Positions 56,568 through 64,000 of a stretch of 64,000 bases of DNA are shown piece after piece. The stretch spans positions 186,001 through 250,000 of the forward strand of contig NZ_MLCQ01000029.1 of the NCBI RefSeq assembly GCF_001875725.1, written 5' to 3'. This stretch comes from Corynebacterium sp. NML140438 (GTDB lineage Bacteria > Actinomycetota > Actinomycetes > Mycobacteriales > Mycobacteriaceae). The stretch's first letter is position 1. Each line of letters starts with the position of its first letter. Position numbers and translations under genes: made by a program. The notes below the pieces were generated by a model, which made no database searches, was not told where the DNA came from, and saw only the letters and a program-made list of their open reading frames with translations.

Positions 56568-57817
56568 GACGTCACCGGTCGCAGCGCCACGGCCCGCTCG
56601 AGCGGCGCGCCAGCTGGGAGCAGCGACACGATCTGCCACGGCGCGTCCTCCGTATGGCGCACACCGATCAGGTCCAGCGTGGCCTGCCCCGCCACCTCGT
56701 GGCGGGTGCCCTCCGGGGAGACCACGAGCAGCCCCTGCCCTGTATCCACGCCGACGGCGCCCTCACGCAGCCCCGCGAAATGGGTTGCGGTACCGGTCCC
56801 CGCCAGCGCAATCGCCCCCTCAAGCACTTCACCTGCATCCTTCGGCCAGATAGCGGCGTCATGTGTGCCGTTCACGCACACCGTGTCCTGCGCTGGCTGT
56901 ACCCAGCGCGGCGCCTCGTGCGGGATGCGCAGGTCCAGTGGTGGCTGCGCGTCCGGGTAGTGCGCGATGTCTGCGCGGTTGACGTTGCGGGAGGCGGCGC
57001 CGGCGTCGAGAAGCACTTGGGCCGCGGTGTCCGAGACTTGCTGCACACCGCCGTGCTCGGTGAGCACCCAGGCGGCCTCCGGCGTGCGCAGGACTTCCGG
57101 AAGGCGCGGCGGCAGAACAAAGGCCGGGCCCTCGCGCAGCGCGCCGAGCACCGCGTTCGGCGGCGACCAGCGTGGCGTCGCGCCGTCGATGCCTAGTGCG
57201 CGGCGCATGATGCGCCCCTCCGGCGTCGTGGATGGCGGCAGCTGCCTGCGACCGTGCGCGTCGACGACCCACTCGCGGTGATCCGCCACCGCCAACACCG
57301 CTGTGCCCTGCGGCAGCGGCGCCGCTGCCTGACCCGCGACCACCGTCACTTTGTCTTTTCCATGGCATGCTGACCAGGCGTGCGCCTCCGTCGCCTCCGA
57401 GGCGAACATGCCGGGCGCCGCGACGATGCCCACCGGCAGGCCGCGCGGCACCGTAGCCAAGTAGTCCCCGCCGGCCCGGGCGGGTTCCGCCGACTCCCCG
57501 GCGATAAGCCGAGCGGAGGTCAGATTCGTCACCGGGTGCAGGGTGCCGTCGACGCGCACGTACAGGCCACCGTCGGTAGCGCGCACGATGGGGGCTTCGC
57601 CGGGGTGCGGGTTGGGGCTCATCCAGGCGAACAGCCCCATCACCGCGGCAATCAGCACGACGCCGACCGCCCCGAAGATCCCGGCGCGCCGTCGCGCCGC
57701 CAGCGGGTCGTGGATCATCCGGATGTCGCCATAGATAAGGCCGTGCTCCACGCGACGCTGCATAAACCTGTGCCCCGACACCTGCGGTCGCGTTGTTGGC
57801 AACAAACGTTGCTGCAT
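56564..57817 (-). CDS. eccB: Type VII secretion protein EccB
   Basis: This 417-aa protein has the EccB N-terminus (QRLLPTTRPQVSGHRFMQRRVEHGL), one membrane helix at about 46-66 and a large extracytoplasmic domain with the internal repeats of the family (LHPVTNLTSARLIAG). Cysteines lie in AWSACHG and DTVCVNGTHD. It forms part of the EccBCD pore. ATG 57817 is chosen because the TTG at 57829 is inside the TTGGGGGAA element. It lies opposite mycP, as in ESX-4. Confidence 0.93.
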   Translation of the reverse strand: MQQRLLPTTRPQVSGHRFMQRRVEHGLIYGDIRMIHDPLAARRRAGIFGAVGVVLIAAVMGLFAWMSPNPHPGEAPIVRATDGGLYVRVDGTLHPVTNLTSARLIAGESAEPARAGGDYLATVPRGLPVGIVAAPGMFASEATEAHAWSACHGKDKVTVVAGQAAAPLPQGTAVLAVADHREWVVDAHGRRQLPPSTTPEGRIMRRALGIDGATPRWSPPNAVLGALREGPAFVLPPRLPEVLRTPEAAWVLTEHGGVQQVSDTAAQVLLDAGAASRNVNRADIAHYPDAQPPLDLRIPHEAPRWVQPAQDTVCVNGTHDAAIWPKDAGEVLEGAIALAGTGTATHFAGLREGAVGVDTGQGLLVVSPEGTRHEVAGQATLDLIGVRHTEDAPWQIVSLLPAGAPLERAVALRPVTS

Positions 57818-57820
57818 TAA

Positions 57821-57827
57821 TTCCCCC
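57821..57827 (-). promoter_or_regulatory. GGGGGAA element before eccB
   Basis: Reads ATTTGGGGGAATTA on the minus strand, three bases before the ATG at 57817. It decides the start codon. Confidence 0.5.
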
Positions 57828-57867
57828 AAATGTTGTATCCCCCGATAACGAATAACGCTGACTTACC

Positions 57868-60006
57868 CTACCAAAGCTCCAACGGTTCCGAGCCGTGCTT
57901 GACGGCGTCGCGCTGCATCGCACGAAGCTCTGCGCGCGTAAACGCTTCGTTGACGGCGAAGATCAACGTGTCCCCCTTCACGTACACCGGGGTCAGCCCA
58001 CTGTTGGCCGTGCCGTTGTTCAAGTTCACGCGCGGCGGCTGCTGTGCCCAGAACGACGGAGGCGAAGCGATGTAGAACTTGATGTTCAGCCGTTCAACAG
58101 CCCGGTCCACCGCGTTCTTCGCAGTCGCGTCGCCGTGCTCCCCGCGTCCGAGCATCTCTACGTCGAACAAGGCGGTTGCGGTGTCGTCGCCACGCGACTT
58201 CGCCGGCCACAGGTAGTGCCGGGAGAGCGTCGGCACGCCGTTGTAGGCGTAGATCCACGAGTGTCCGTCCGCGGGCTCGCCGTAGGTAACGCCTTCCCAC
58301 GCCGCGGGCTGCGTCGCGAGCCAGTCGAACGCCGCCAAGTCATTGTTGTTCACCATCCGCCCGCTGATACGTGGGGCGGTGGAGATATTCTCCGCGGCCT
58401 GCGCCGTACTCGCGTGCACGACGGTCGCAGTACTCGCCGCAACCACGAGCGCCACAAGCACCGCCCCAATTGTCGACGCCCCCTTCGCCACCACCGTCCC
58501 GACACGCTCCGCGACCGGCGCCAACGTCAGCATCCGGATGATTACCGCCAGCCCAATTGCCGCCGCCGCGATCACGCACATCACTACCGGCAACACCAGG
58601 CGGTGCGCCGTGTTGTAATGCAGCCCAGCAATCAGCGACGGCACCACATCCAGCACCGGAGGAAGCGGCGCGGCCGCCTGCACGACCGTGGTCAGCGAGA
58701 GTGCGTAGAACACCACCGGCCAGACCTGTCCACGCCACACCACGAGCGCCACCGCCCCTACCAGCGCCAGCCACAGCAGCACCGTCGGGTTATAGTTCGG
58801 GAAGTACTCAGTGACGTGGCGCGTGTCCATCGTGATCGCAAGCGCCCACGGGTTGGGAGCCTTGCCGTCCTCCGGGGTGGCCCACCCCGCGACCTCCTGC
58901 GCCTGCTCGGACCCGGCAAAGACCTGGGGCAAGAACAGCACCGCGCCGACAAACGCCGGGGCCACCAACCAGACCGTGTCAACGAGGCGGGAACGGACGG
59001 GGCGAAGTAGCGTCGAGAAGCACCAGGCGAAGGCCACAGCGAACGCAATCGTCGTCACTGGCGACGGGTGCACCGCCACCACCCCGAAGAATCCGATGGC
59101 CGCAGCGAACGCAGCATTGTGGTGCTTCGGCACCTCCAGGAACTGCCAGATCACAATGCCAGTGAGCGCAACCGCCATCATGTACGGCCACATGCCGACG
59201 TAATCCGACACCCACATCAGCTGCGGCGCACCATAGACCAGGATTGGTGCAAACCCCGCCGCGATCTGCGCCGTCAGCCCCCGCGACCGCAGAAACGCAA
59301 ACACCAAACACGCCACAGACATACACGCCGCCACCGACGGCACGATCGCCTGCGCCACGTTCAACGCGGGGATCGGCGCCATCCCAGCAGTCTTTGCAAA
59401 GAGCGCCACGCCCGCGTGATAGCCCGAGGGGTACAACAGCGAGCTGTGCGTCTCCTGATACATCAGCTCACCCATCCGCGTCGGCGACGCCACACCCTCT
59501 TCCATAATGAAACGCACCGTATTGGCGTGCCACTGCGAGTCCCAGCCCTGCACGATGTTGGCCAGGCCCAGCGGCGTCTCCTCGAGCCAGCGCAACTTAT
59601 CGCTGATCAGCATCGCCGAGCCCACCAACACGCCGAGCAGCGGCAGCACCCACGTGGGATCAAGCACGCTGCCTTCGCGTCGCTCCTGCGGGGTCCCAGG
59701 CAACAGCGCTCGGCTCCACGACAATGCGTCAGCGCCGGCCCAGCGCTTTCGGGCGCGCCGCGCGAACGCGCAGCGCCAGCCAGCCGCACACAACACCGCG
59801 AAGACCACGCTCACCGAGAACGTCCACGGCGAAAACTTCGCCGACGTCAGACCCCACGACCACGCACTGAGCCCAATGATGCCGAAGCTCACGGGTATCG
59901 ACGCCACCACCGACGCCGGCACCCGCATCCCGGAAACAACGTTGACCACAAATCCGGGCAGCACAAACACAAGCACAGCAGCTAGAAACATCCCGGCAGT
60001 GACCAC
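57868..60006 (-). CDS. DUF6541 family multi-pass membrane protein
   Basis: This 712-aa protein has about 12-14 membrane helices. A loop after the third or fourth helix (GWDSQWHANTVRFIMEEG, then MYQETHSSLLYPSGYHAG) and an extracytoplasmic C-terminal domain (WEGVTYGEPADGHSWIYAYNG) follow. The architecture resembles polyprenyl-dependent glycosyltransferases of the GT-C kind and matches actinobacterial DUF6541, suggesting a cell-envelope glycan role, but no activity is proven. The start is GTG 60006 behind GAAGGAG. It lies between the ESX genes and truA. Confidence 0.78.
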   Translation of the reverse strand: MVTAGMFLAAVLVFVLPGFVVNVVSGMRVPASVVASIPVSFGIIGLSAWSWGLTSAKFSPWTFSVSVVFAVLCAAGWRCAFARRARKRWAGADALSWSRALLPGTPQERREGSVLDPTWVLPLLGVLVGSAMLISDKLRWLEETPLGLANIVQGWDSQWHANTVRFIMEEGVASPTRMGELMYQETHSSLLYPSGYHAGVALFAKTAGMAPIPALNVAQAIVPSVAACMSVACLVFAFLRSRGLTAQIAAGFAPILVYGAPQLMWVSDYVGMWPYMMAVALTGIVIWQFLEVPKHHNAAFAAAIGFFGVVAVHPSPVTTIAFAVAFAWCFSTLLRPVRSRLVDTVWLVAPAFVGAVLFLPQVFAGSEQAQEVAGWATPEDGKAPNPWALAITMDTRHVTEYFPNYNPTVLLWLALVGAVALVVWRGQVWPVVFYALSLTTVVQAAAPLPPVLDVVPSLIAGLHYNTAHRLVLPVVMCVIAAAAIGLAVIIRMLTLAPVAERVGTVVAKGASTIGAVLVALVVAASTATVVHASTAQAAENISTAPRISGRMVNNNDLAAFDWLATQPAAWEGVTYGEPADGHSWIYAYNGVPTLSRHYLWPAKSRGDDTATALFDVEMLGRGEHGDATAKNAVDRAVERLNIKFYIASPPSFWAQQPPRVNLNNGTANSGLTPVYVKGDTLIFAVNEAFTRAELRAMQRDAVKHGSEPLELW

Positions 60007-60062
60007 ACGTACTCCTTCGCGCGCTCAGAACAGTAACGATGAAATCTTATCGCTTTAGGCGC

Positions 60063-60902
60063 TCAGAGCGAACGCCGATCGCGCGTCGTTGCGGCGCGAG
60101 CCGCCCACTCCCGCTCCGGCGGGTACACAACATGGTCGAACGTGAGCCCCTTCGAAGGGGCGAGTGGCACATCCGCACGACGCTCGGTCGCGTCCAACAG
60201 CCCGGTCGCCCACGCGAGGTCGCGCTTGCCCTGCCCGACGGTCAGGCACGTCGCCGTCAGTGCGCGCACCATGTTCCAGCAGAACGCGTCGGCGCTAATG
60301 TGCGCCTCGTACAGTTGCGGTTCCGCCTCCGTGGATGCGTCCACCCACCGGAAGGAGTGCACGTCGCGGATCGTCGTCGCGTGTGGGCGCGGCTTACAGA
60401 ACGCCGCGAAGTCGTGCAAACCGAGCAGCACGTCGGCGGTCTGCTGCATCAGCGCCAGATCAACCGGCCTGGCCCACACCGCGGTGTCGCGGGCGCGCGT
60501 CGGCAACGCCCCGGCGGGGCTGGTAGTGACGCGGTAGATGTAGTGACGAGCCAGCGCGGAGAAGCGGGCGTCGAAATCAGGGGAAACCTCGCGCACCGAG
60601 TGCACTCGGATGTCCTCGGGCAGCAGCTTCGCCAGGCGCCGCACCAAGCGGGCGGGGTCGCCGTCCAGCGAGCGTTGTTGCAACGCCTCCGGGTCGATGT
60701 CCGCGTGCGCCACCTGACCGCGGGCGTGCACCCCCGCATCCGTGCGACCGGCGACTGTCAGCGCAACGGGGTGACGCAGCACCAATGCGAGCGCATCCTC
60801 CACGGTCGCCTGCACTGTTCGAAGGTCCCCCTTCTGACGGGCCCAGCCGTGGAAGTCGGTGCCGTCGTAGGCGATATCGAAACGCAGGCGCATCGTGTTC
60901 AT
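60063..60902 (-). CDS. truA: tRNA pseudouridine(38-40) synthase TruA
   Basis: This 279-aa enzyme modifies U38-U40 in the anticodon stem. It starts MRLRFDIAYDGTDFHGWARQ and has the catalytic aspartate in VAGRTDAGVHARGQVAH. YIYRVTTSP and FCWNMVRALTATCLTVGQG are also typical. ATG 60902 or 60893 (MRLRF) is the likely start; the frame continues to 60983 through the rplQ terminator, which makes that part unlikely to be coding. Confidence 0.95.
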   Translation of the reverse strand: MNTMRLRFDIAYDGTDFHGWARQKGDLRTVQATVEDALALVLRHPVALTVAGRTDAGVHARGQVAHADIDPEALQQRSLDGDPARLVRRLAKLLPEDIRVHSVREVSPDFDARFSALARHYIYRVTTSPAGALPTRARDTAVWARPVDLALMQQTADVLLGLHDFAAFCKPRPHATTIRDVHSFRWVDASTEAEPQLYEAHISADAFCWNMVRALTATCLTVGQGKRDLAWATGLLDATERRADVPLAPSKGLTFDHVVYPPEREWAARAATTRDRRSL

Positions 60903-60944
60903 TCGTACCAGGCTAGCAAACAGGAGACGCACCGCTGGAATGCG

Positions 60945-60980
60945 AAAACCCCACGCCACACCGTGTGGGTGGACGCGGGG
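60945..60980 (-). terminator. Terminator after rplQ
   Basis: CCACGCCACAC (60951-60961) pairs with GTGTGGGTGG (60963-60972) apart from one bulge. CCCC/GGGG outside extends the stem. On the minus strand the hairpin is followed by TTTT (60948-60945). It should end the ribosomal protein operon before truA. Confidence 0.65.
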
Positions 60981-61021
60981 CATCGTGCTAGCGAGCCAGA
61001 AGAATTGGCTCAGCGGAGGAT

Positions 61022-61408
61022 TTAGTCCTCCTTGGCAGCCTTCGCCTCAGCTGGCTCCAGAACCAGGGAAATCTGGGTCATTGGAGCGTTGTCGCCGGAG
61101 CGAGGTGCAACCTTGATCAGGCGGGTGTAGCCGCCGTCACGGTTCTCGAACTTCGGTGCAAGCTCGTTGAACAGGTGTGCAACGATCTGTTTGTTCGGAA
61201 GCTTCGCAGCCACAGCGCGGCGTTCCTGCAGGGAACCACCCTTCGCCTTGGTGATCAGCTTCTCTGCGTATGGGCGAAGTGCTTTCGCCTTTGCATCGGT
61301 CGTCGTGATGGCGCCGTGCTCGAACAGGGACTGCGCCAGGTTAGACAGAATGTGCTTCTGGTGGGCGGCGGACCCTCCGAGACGGGCACCCTTCTTCGGG
61401 GTAGGCAT
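61022..61408 (-). CDS. rplQ: 50S ribosomal protein L17
   Basis: This 128-aa L17 protein contains [40 protein letters not shown] and [19 protein letters not shown]. It is the last gene of the rpsM-rpsK-rpsD-rpoA-rplQ operon, 42 bases after rpoA, with a terminator downstream. Confidence 0.98.
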   Translation of the reverse strand: MPTPKKGARLGGSAAHQKHILSNLAQSLFEHGAITTTDAKAKALRPYAEKLITKAKGGSLQERRAVAAKLPNKQIVAHLFNELAPKFENRDGGYTRLIKVAPRSGDNAPMTQISLVLEPAEAKAAKED

Positions 61409-61450
61409 TTTCGTACTCCTCGTATGGGATTGTGAGCGCGTGCTCTTGGT

Positions 61451-62464
61451 TTACTCGGTTTCTTCCGCGGTGTCGTCGACGTAGTCACCAGTCTCGGCGT
61501 CGTAGCCTTCGATCTGGGTCGGGTCGAAATCTTCCGGAGCGTCCTTCAGCGTCAGGCTCATGGAGGCGAGCTTGATCTTGACCTCGTTGATGGACTTCTC
61601 GCCAAAGTTGCGGATATCCATCAGGTCGGTCTCAGAGCACTCGGCCAGCTGGCCGACAGTGTTGATGCCCTCGCGCTTCAAGCAGTTGTAGGACCGGACG
61701 GAGAAGTTGAGATCTTCAATCGGCAGGTTGTAGGCCGCGATGAACTCCGTCTCCTGTGGGGACGGGCCGATCTCGATGCCTTCTGCTGCCGTGTTCAGCT
61801 CACGTGCCAGGCCGAACAGCTCCACCAGGGTGGAACCAGCTGACGCAAGCGCGTCACGAGCGGACATGGAGTTCTTCGTCTCCACGTCGATGATCAGCTT
61901 GTCGAAGTCGGTGCGCTGCTCGACACGGGTTGCCTCAACCTTGTAGGCGACACGGGTCACTGGGGAGTAGATCTGGTCGACCGGAATACGACCGGCTTCC
62001 CCACCAGAGTTCGGCACCGCCGGAACGTAGCCACGGCCACGCTCCACGACGAGCTCCATCTCAAGGCGTGCCTGCTCATTGAGCGACGCGATGTGCAGAT
62101 CCGGGTTATGGATCTCAACATCAGCTGGCGTCTCAATGTCGCCGGCGGTCACGACCCCGGGCCCCTCAACGGACAGGTACATCACGACTGGCTCGTCGGA
62201 CTCCGACGACAGCACGATGTCCTTAATGTTGAGGATGATCTCGGAAACGTTTTCCTTCACACCGTTGATGGTGGTGAACTCGTGGAGCACACCATCAATC
62301 TTGATCGAGGTCACCGCCGCGCCCGGGATGGACGACAGCAGCGTACGACGCAGGGAGTTACCCAGCGTGTACCCAAAACCTGGCTCGAGCGGCTCGATAA
62401 CGAACTTCGAGCGGTTGGTATCGATGTACTCCTCGGTCAGCTGTGGACGCTGTGAGATGAGCAT
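61451..62464 (-). CDS. rpoA: DNA-directed RNA polymerase subunit alpha
   Basis: This 337-aa protein has the N-terminal assembly domain ([28 protein letters not shown]) and the C-terminal DNA/activator-binding domain ([22 protein letters not shown]...[14 protein letters not shown]). It ends in an acidic tail. It sits between rpsD and rplQ. Confidence 0.98.
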   Translation of the reverse strand: MLISQRPQLTEEYIDTNRSKFVIEPLEPGFGYTLGNSLRRTLLSSIPGAAVTSIKIDGVLHEFTTINGVKENVSEIILNIKDIVLSSESDEPVVMYLSVEGPGVVTAGDIETPADVEIHNPDLHIASLNEQARLEMELVVERGRGYVPAVPNSGGEAGRIPVDQIYSPVTRVAYKVEATRVEQRTDFDKLIIDVETKNSMSARDALASAGSTLVELFGLARELNTAAEGIEIGPSPQETEFIAAYNLPIEDLNFSVRSYNCLKREGINTVGQLAECSETDLMDIRNFGEKSINEVKIKLASMSLTLKDAPEDFDPTQIEGYDAETGDYVDDTAEETE

Positions 62465-62569
62465 GAACTTCTCCTTTTCCGGCTACCACTATATGAAGCC
62501 GCGAGAATATGGACTTTCGGAACGATTTCGCACCACGTATCGACGTAGCGCGGGGTGAAGTAAGCGGGC

Positions 62570-63175
62570 TTACTTCGAGTAGAGCTCGACGATGAGCTGC
62601 TCCTGCAGCGGCACCTCGATCTGAGCGCGCTCCGGCAACTGGTGCACGAGAATGCGCAGGGTGTCCGGAACGACCTGGAGCCATGCCGGAACAACGGCGT
62701 CCAGCAGGTTGTCCTGGGCCTCTTCGAACCAGAGCATCTTGCGGGACTTGTCACGAACATCGATGATGTCGTACTGCGTGACCTTGTAGGAAGGAACGTC
62801 GATACGCTTGCCGTTCACGGTGAAGTGGCCGTGGGAAACAAGCTGACGTGCCTGGCGGCGCGTGCGCGCCAAACCTGCCCGGTAGACAACGTTGTCCAGA
62901 CGGGACTCAAGCAGGATCAGCAGGTTGTCGCCGGTCTTACCTGGGAGACGGTTGGCCTCCTCGTAGTAGCGACGGAACTGCTTCTCCATCACTCCGTAGG
63001 TGAAGCGAGCCTTCTGCTTCTCCTGGAGCTGGAGCAGGTACTCAGATTCCTTGATGCGAGCGCGGCCAGCCTGCCCTGGAGGGTAGGGGCGACGCTCGAA
63101 GGACATGTCACCACCGACGAGATCGACGCGGAGGCGACGGGACTTACGGGTAGCAGGGCCGGTATAACGAGCCAT
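62570..63175 (-). CDS. rpsD: 30S ribosomal protein S4
   Basis: This 201-aa S4 protein has [18 protein letters not shown] at the start and the S4 RNA-binding domain ([38 protein letters not shown]). The N-terminal zinc-finger cysteines of some S4 proteins are absent, so this is the cysteine-free form. The 105-base gap before rpoA is the longest within the operon. Confidence 0.98.
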   Translation of the reverse strand: MARYTGPATRKSRRLRVDLVGGDMSFERRPYPPGQAGRARIKESEYLLQLQEKQKARFTYGVMEKQFRRYYEEANRLPGKTGDNLLILLESRLDNVVYRAGLARTRRQARQLVSHGHFTVNGKRIDVPSYKVTQYDIIDVRDKSRKMLWFEEAQDNLLDAVVPAWLQVVPDTLRILVHQLPERAQIEVPLQEQLIVELYSK

Positions 63176-63202
63176 GATGTATTACCTCTTTTCCTTTCTG
63201 CC

Positions 63203-63607
63203 TTAAACGCGACGACGCTTCGCCGGACGGCAGCCGTTGAACGGCTGTGGGGTCACGTCAGAGATCGAGGACACCTCCAGGCCAGCAGCCTGGAGCGAAC
63301 GGATTGCGGTCTCACGGCCGGAGCCTGGACCCTTGACGAAAACGTCAACCTTCTTCATACCGTGGTCCATCGCCTTGCGAGCAGCGTTCTCAGCTGCCAT
63401 CTGAGCAGCGAACGGCGTGGACTTGCGGGACCCCTTGAAGCCAACGTGGCCGGAGGAAGCCCAGGAGATCACAGCACCGGTCTGATCGGTGATCGAGACG
63501 ATGGTGTTGTTGAAGGTCGACTTGATGTATGCGTGGCCAGCTGCCACGTTCTTCTTTACGATGCGACGGCCACCACGGCGCGCACCGGAACGAGTCTTAG
63601 GAGGCAT
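63203..63607 (-). CDS. rpsK: 30S ribosomal protein S11
   Basis: This 134-aa S11 protein shows [40 protein letters not shown], and the RNA-contacting end [18 protein letters not shown]. It lies three bases after rpsM and 27 bases before rpsD. Confidence 0.98.
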   Translation of the reverse strand: MPPKTRSGARRGGRRIVKKNVAAGHAYIKSTFNNTIVSITDQTGAVISWASSGHVGFKGSRKSTPFAAQMAAENAARKAMDHGMKKVDVFVKGPGSGRETAIRSLQAAGLEVSSISDVTPQPFNGCRPAKRRRV

Positions 63608-63610
63608 GGA

Positions 63611-63979
63611 TTACTTCTTCTTTCCTGCGATGGTCTTCTTCGGGCCCTTACGAGTGCGAGCGTTCGTCTTGGTGCGCTGCCCACGAACAGGCAGGCCACG
63701 ACGGTGACGAAGGCCCTGGTAGGAGCCGATTTCAATCTTGCGGCGGATGTCTGCCTGCACCTCACGACGCAGGTCGCCCTCTACGGTGTAGGAGGACTCG
63801 ATTGCGTCACGCAGTGCGGACAGCTGATCGTCGCTCAGGTTGTCCGTACGCAGGTCTGGAGAAATGCCCGTCTTCTCGAGCAGCTCCTTGGCGCGGGTAG
63901 CGCCGATGCCATAAATGTAAGTAAGTGCGATCTCCATGCGCTTATTGCGCGGAAGATCAACACCAGCTAGACGTGCCAT
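63611..63979 (-). CDS. rpsM: 30S ribosomal protein S13
   Basis: This 122-aa S13 protein starts [20 protein letters not shown] and ends with the basic tail [25 protein letters not shown]. [17 protein letters not shown] is the RNA-binding loop. A ribosome-binding site (GAAAGGTACG) precedes ATG 63979. The operon probably begins beyond the window (rpmJ/infA side). Confidence 0.97.
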   Translation of the reverse strand: MARLAGVDLPRNKRMEIALTYIYGIGATRAKELLEKTGISPDLRTDNLSDDQLSALRDAIESSYTVEGDLRREVQADIRRKIEIGSYQGLRHRRGLPVRGQRTKTNARTRKGPKKTIAGKKK

Positions 63980-64000
63980 GTGGAACGTACCTTTCGGGTT

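Overview
The window is chromosomal DNA of a high-GC actinobacterium, almost certainly a Corynebacterium. The evidence is gene order. sigD-rsdA, guaB-guaB3-guaA, groES-groEL1, tsaD-rimI-tsaB-alr/tsaE and an ESX-4-type secretion locus between rplM/rpsI and truA/rplQ/rpoA all follow the corynebacterial/mycobacterial arrangement. McbR-, DtxR- and LexA-like operators and apparently leaderless promoters fit the same group. I see no tRNA, rRNA, IS element, prophage or CRISPR array.

Left end (1-5.3 kb): a decayed accessory zone. It holds a frameshifted DUF559/AbiEi-like gene, two remnants that look like phosphoenolpyruvate carboxylase (ppc), a small GntR-ABC exporter operon, an intact-looking bsaP, a broken bioB, and the tail of a COG2865-type ATPase gene. 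bioB and the ATPase gene are truncated at the same point, which looks like a deletion scar.

5.3-28 kb: methionine and stress functions. metY-metX and metQNI are each preceded by McbR-like operators. An uncharacterised 631-aa flavoprotein gene has two such operators, one of them a perfect palindrome. folD/trmL and two PH-domain membrane proteins follow metX. The SOS mutasome genes dnaE2, imuB and imuA' are split around metQNI, and imuA' has a good LexA box. A sucrase/ferredoxin-like gene has a DtxR-like site. The region ends with a three-component envelope-stress system of EsrISR type.

28-43 kb: core metabolism. guaB-guaB3-(PAS protein) and guaA are followed by sigD-rsdA, groES-groEL1 with a perfect CIRCE element, the t6A tRNA-modification operon, and a single gene that fuses alanine racemase to TsaE.

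43-64 kb: an ESX-4-like type VII secretion region in two blocks. Block one is an alpha/beta hydrolase gene, a small unknown gene, a Cys/Pro/Ala-rich protein gene and an EspC-like gene. glmM, rpsI and rplM separate it from block two (esxT, esxU, an Rv3446c-like gene, eccC, eccD, mycP, eccB). At least six genes in the two blocks share an unusual GGGGGA(A/T) element just before the start codon. The window ends with a DUF6541 membrane protein, truA and the rpsM-rpsK-rpsD-rpoA-rplQ operon.
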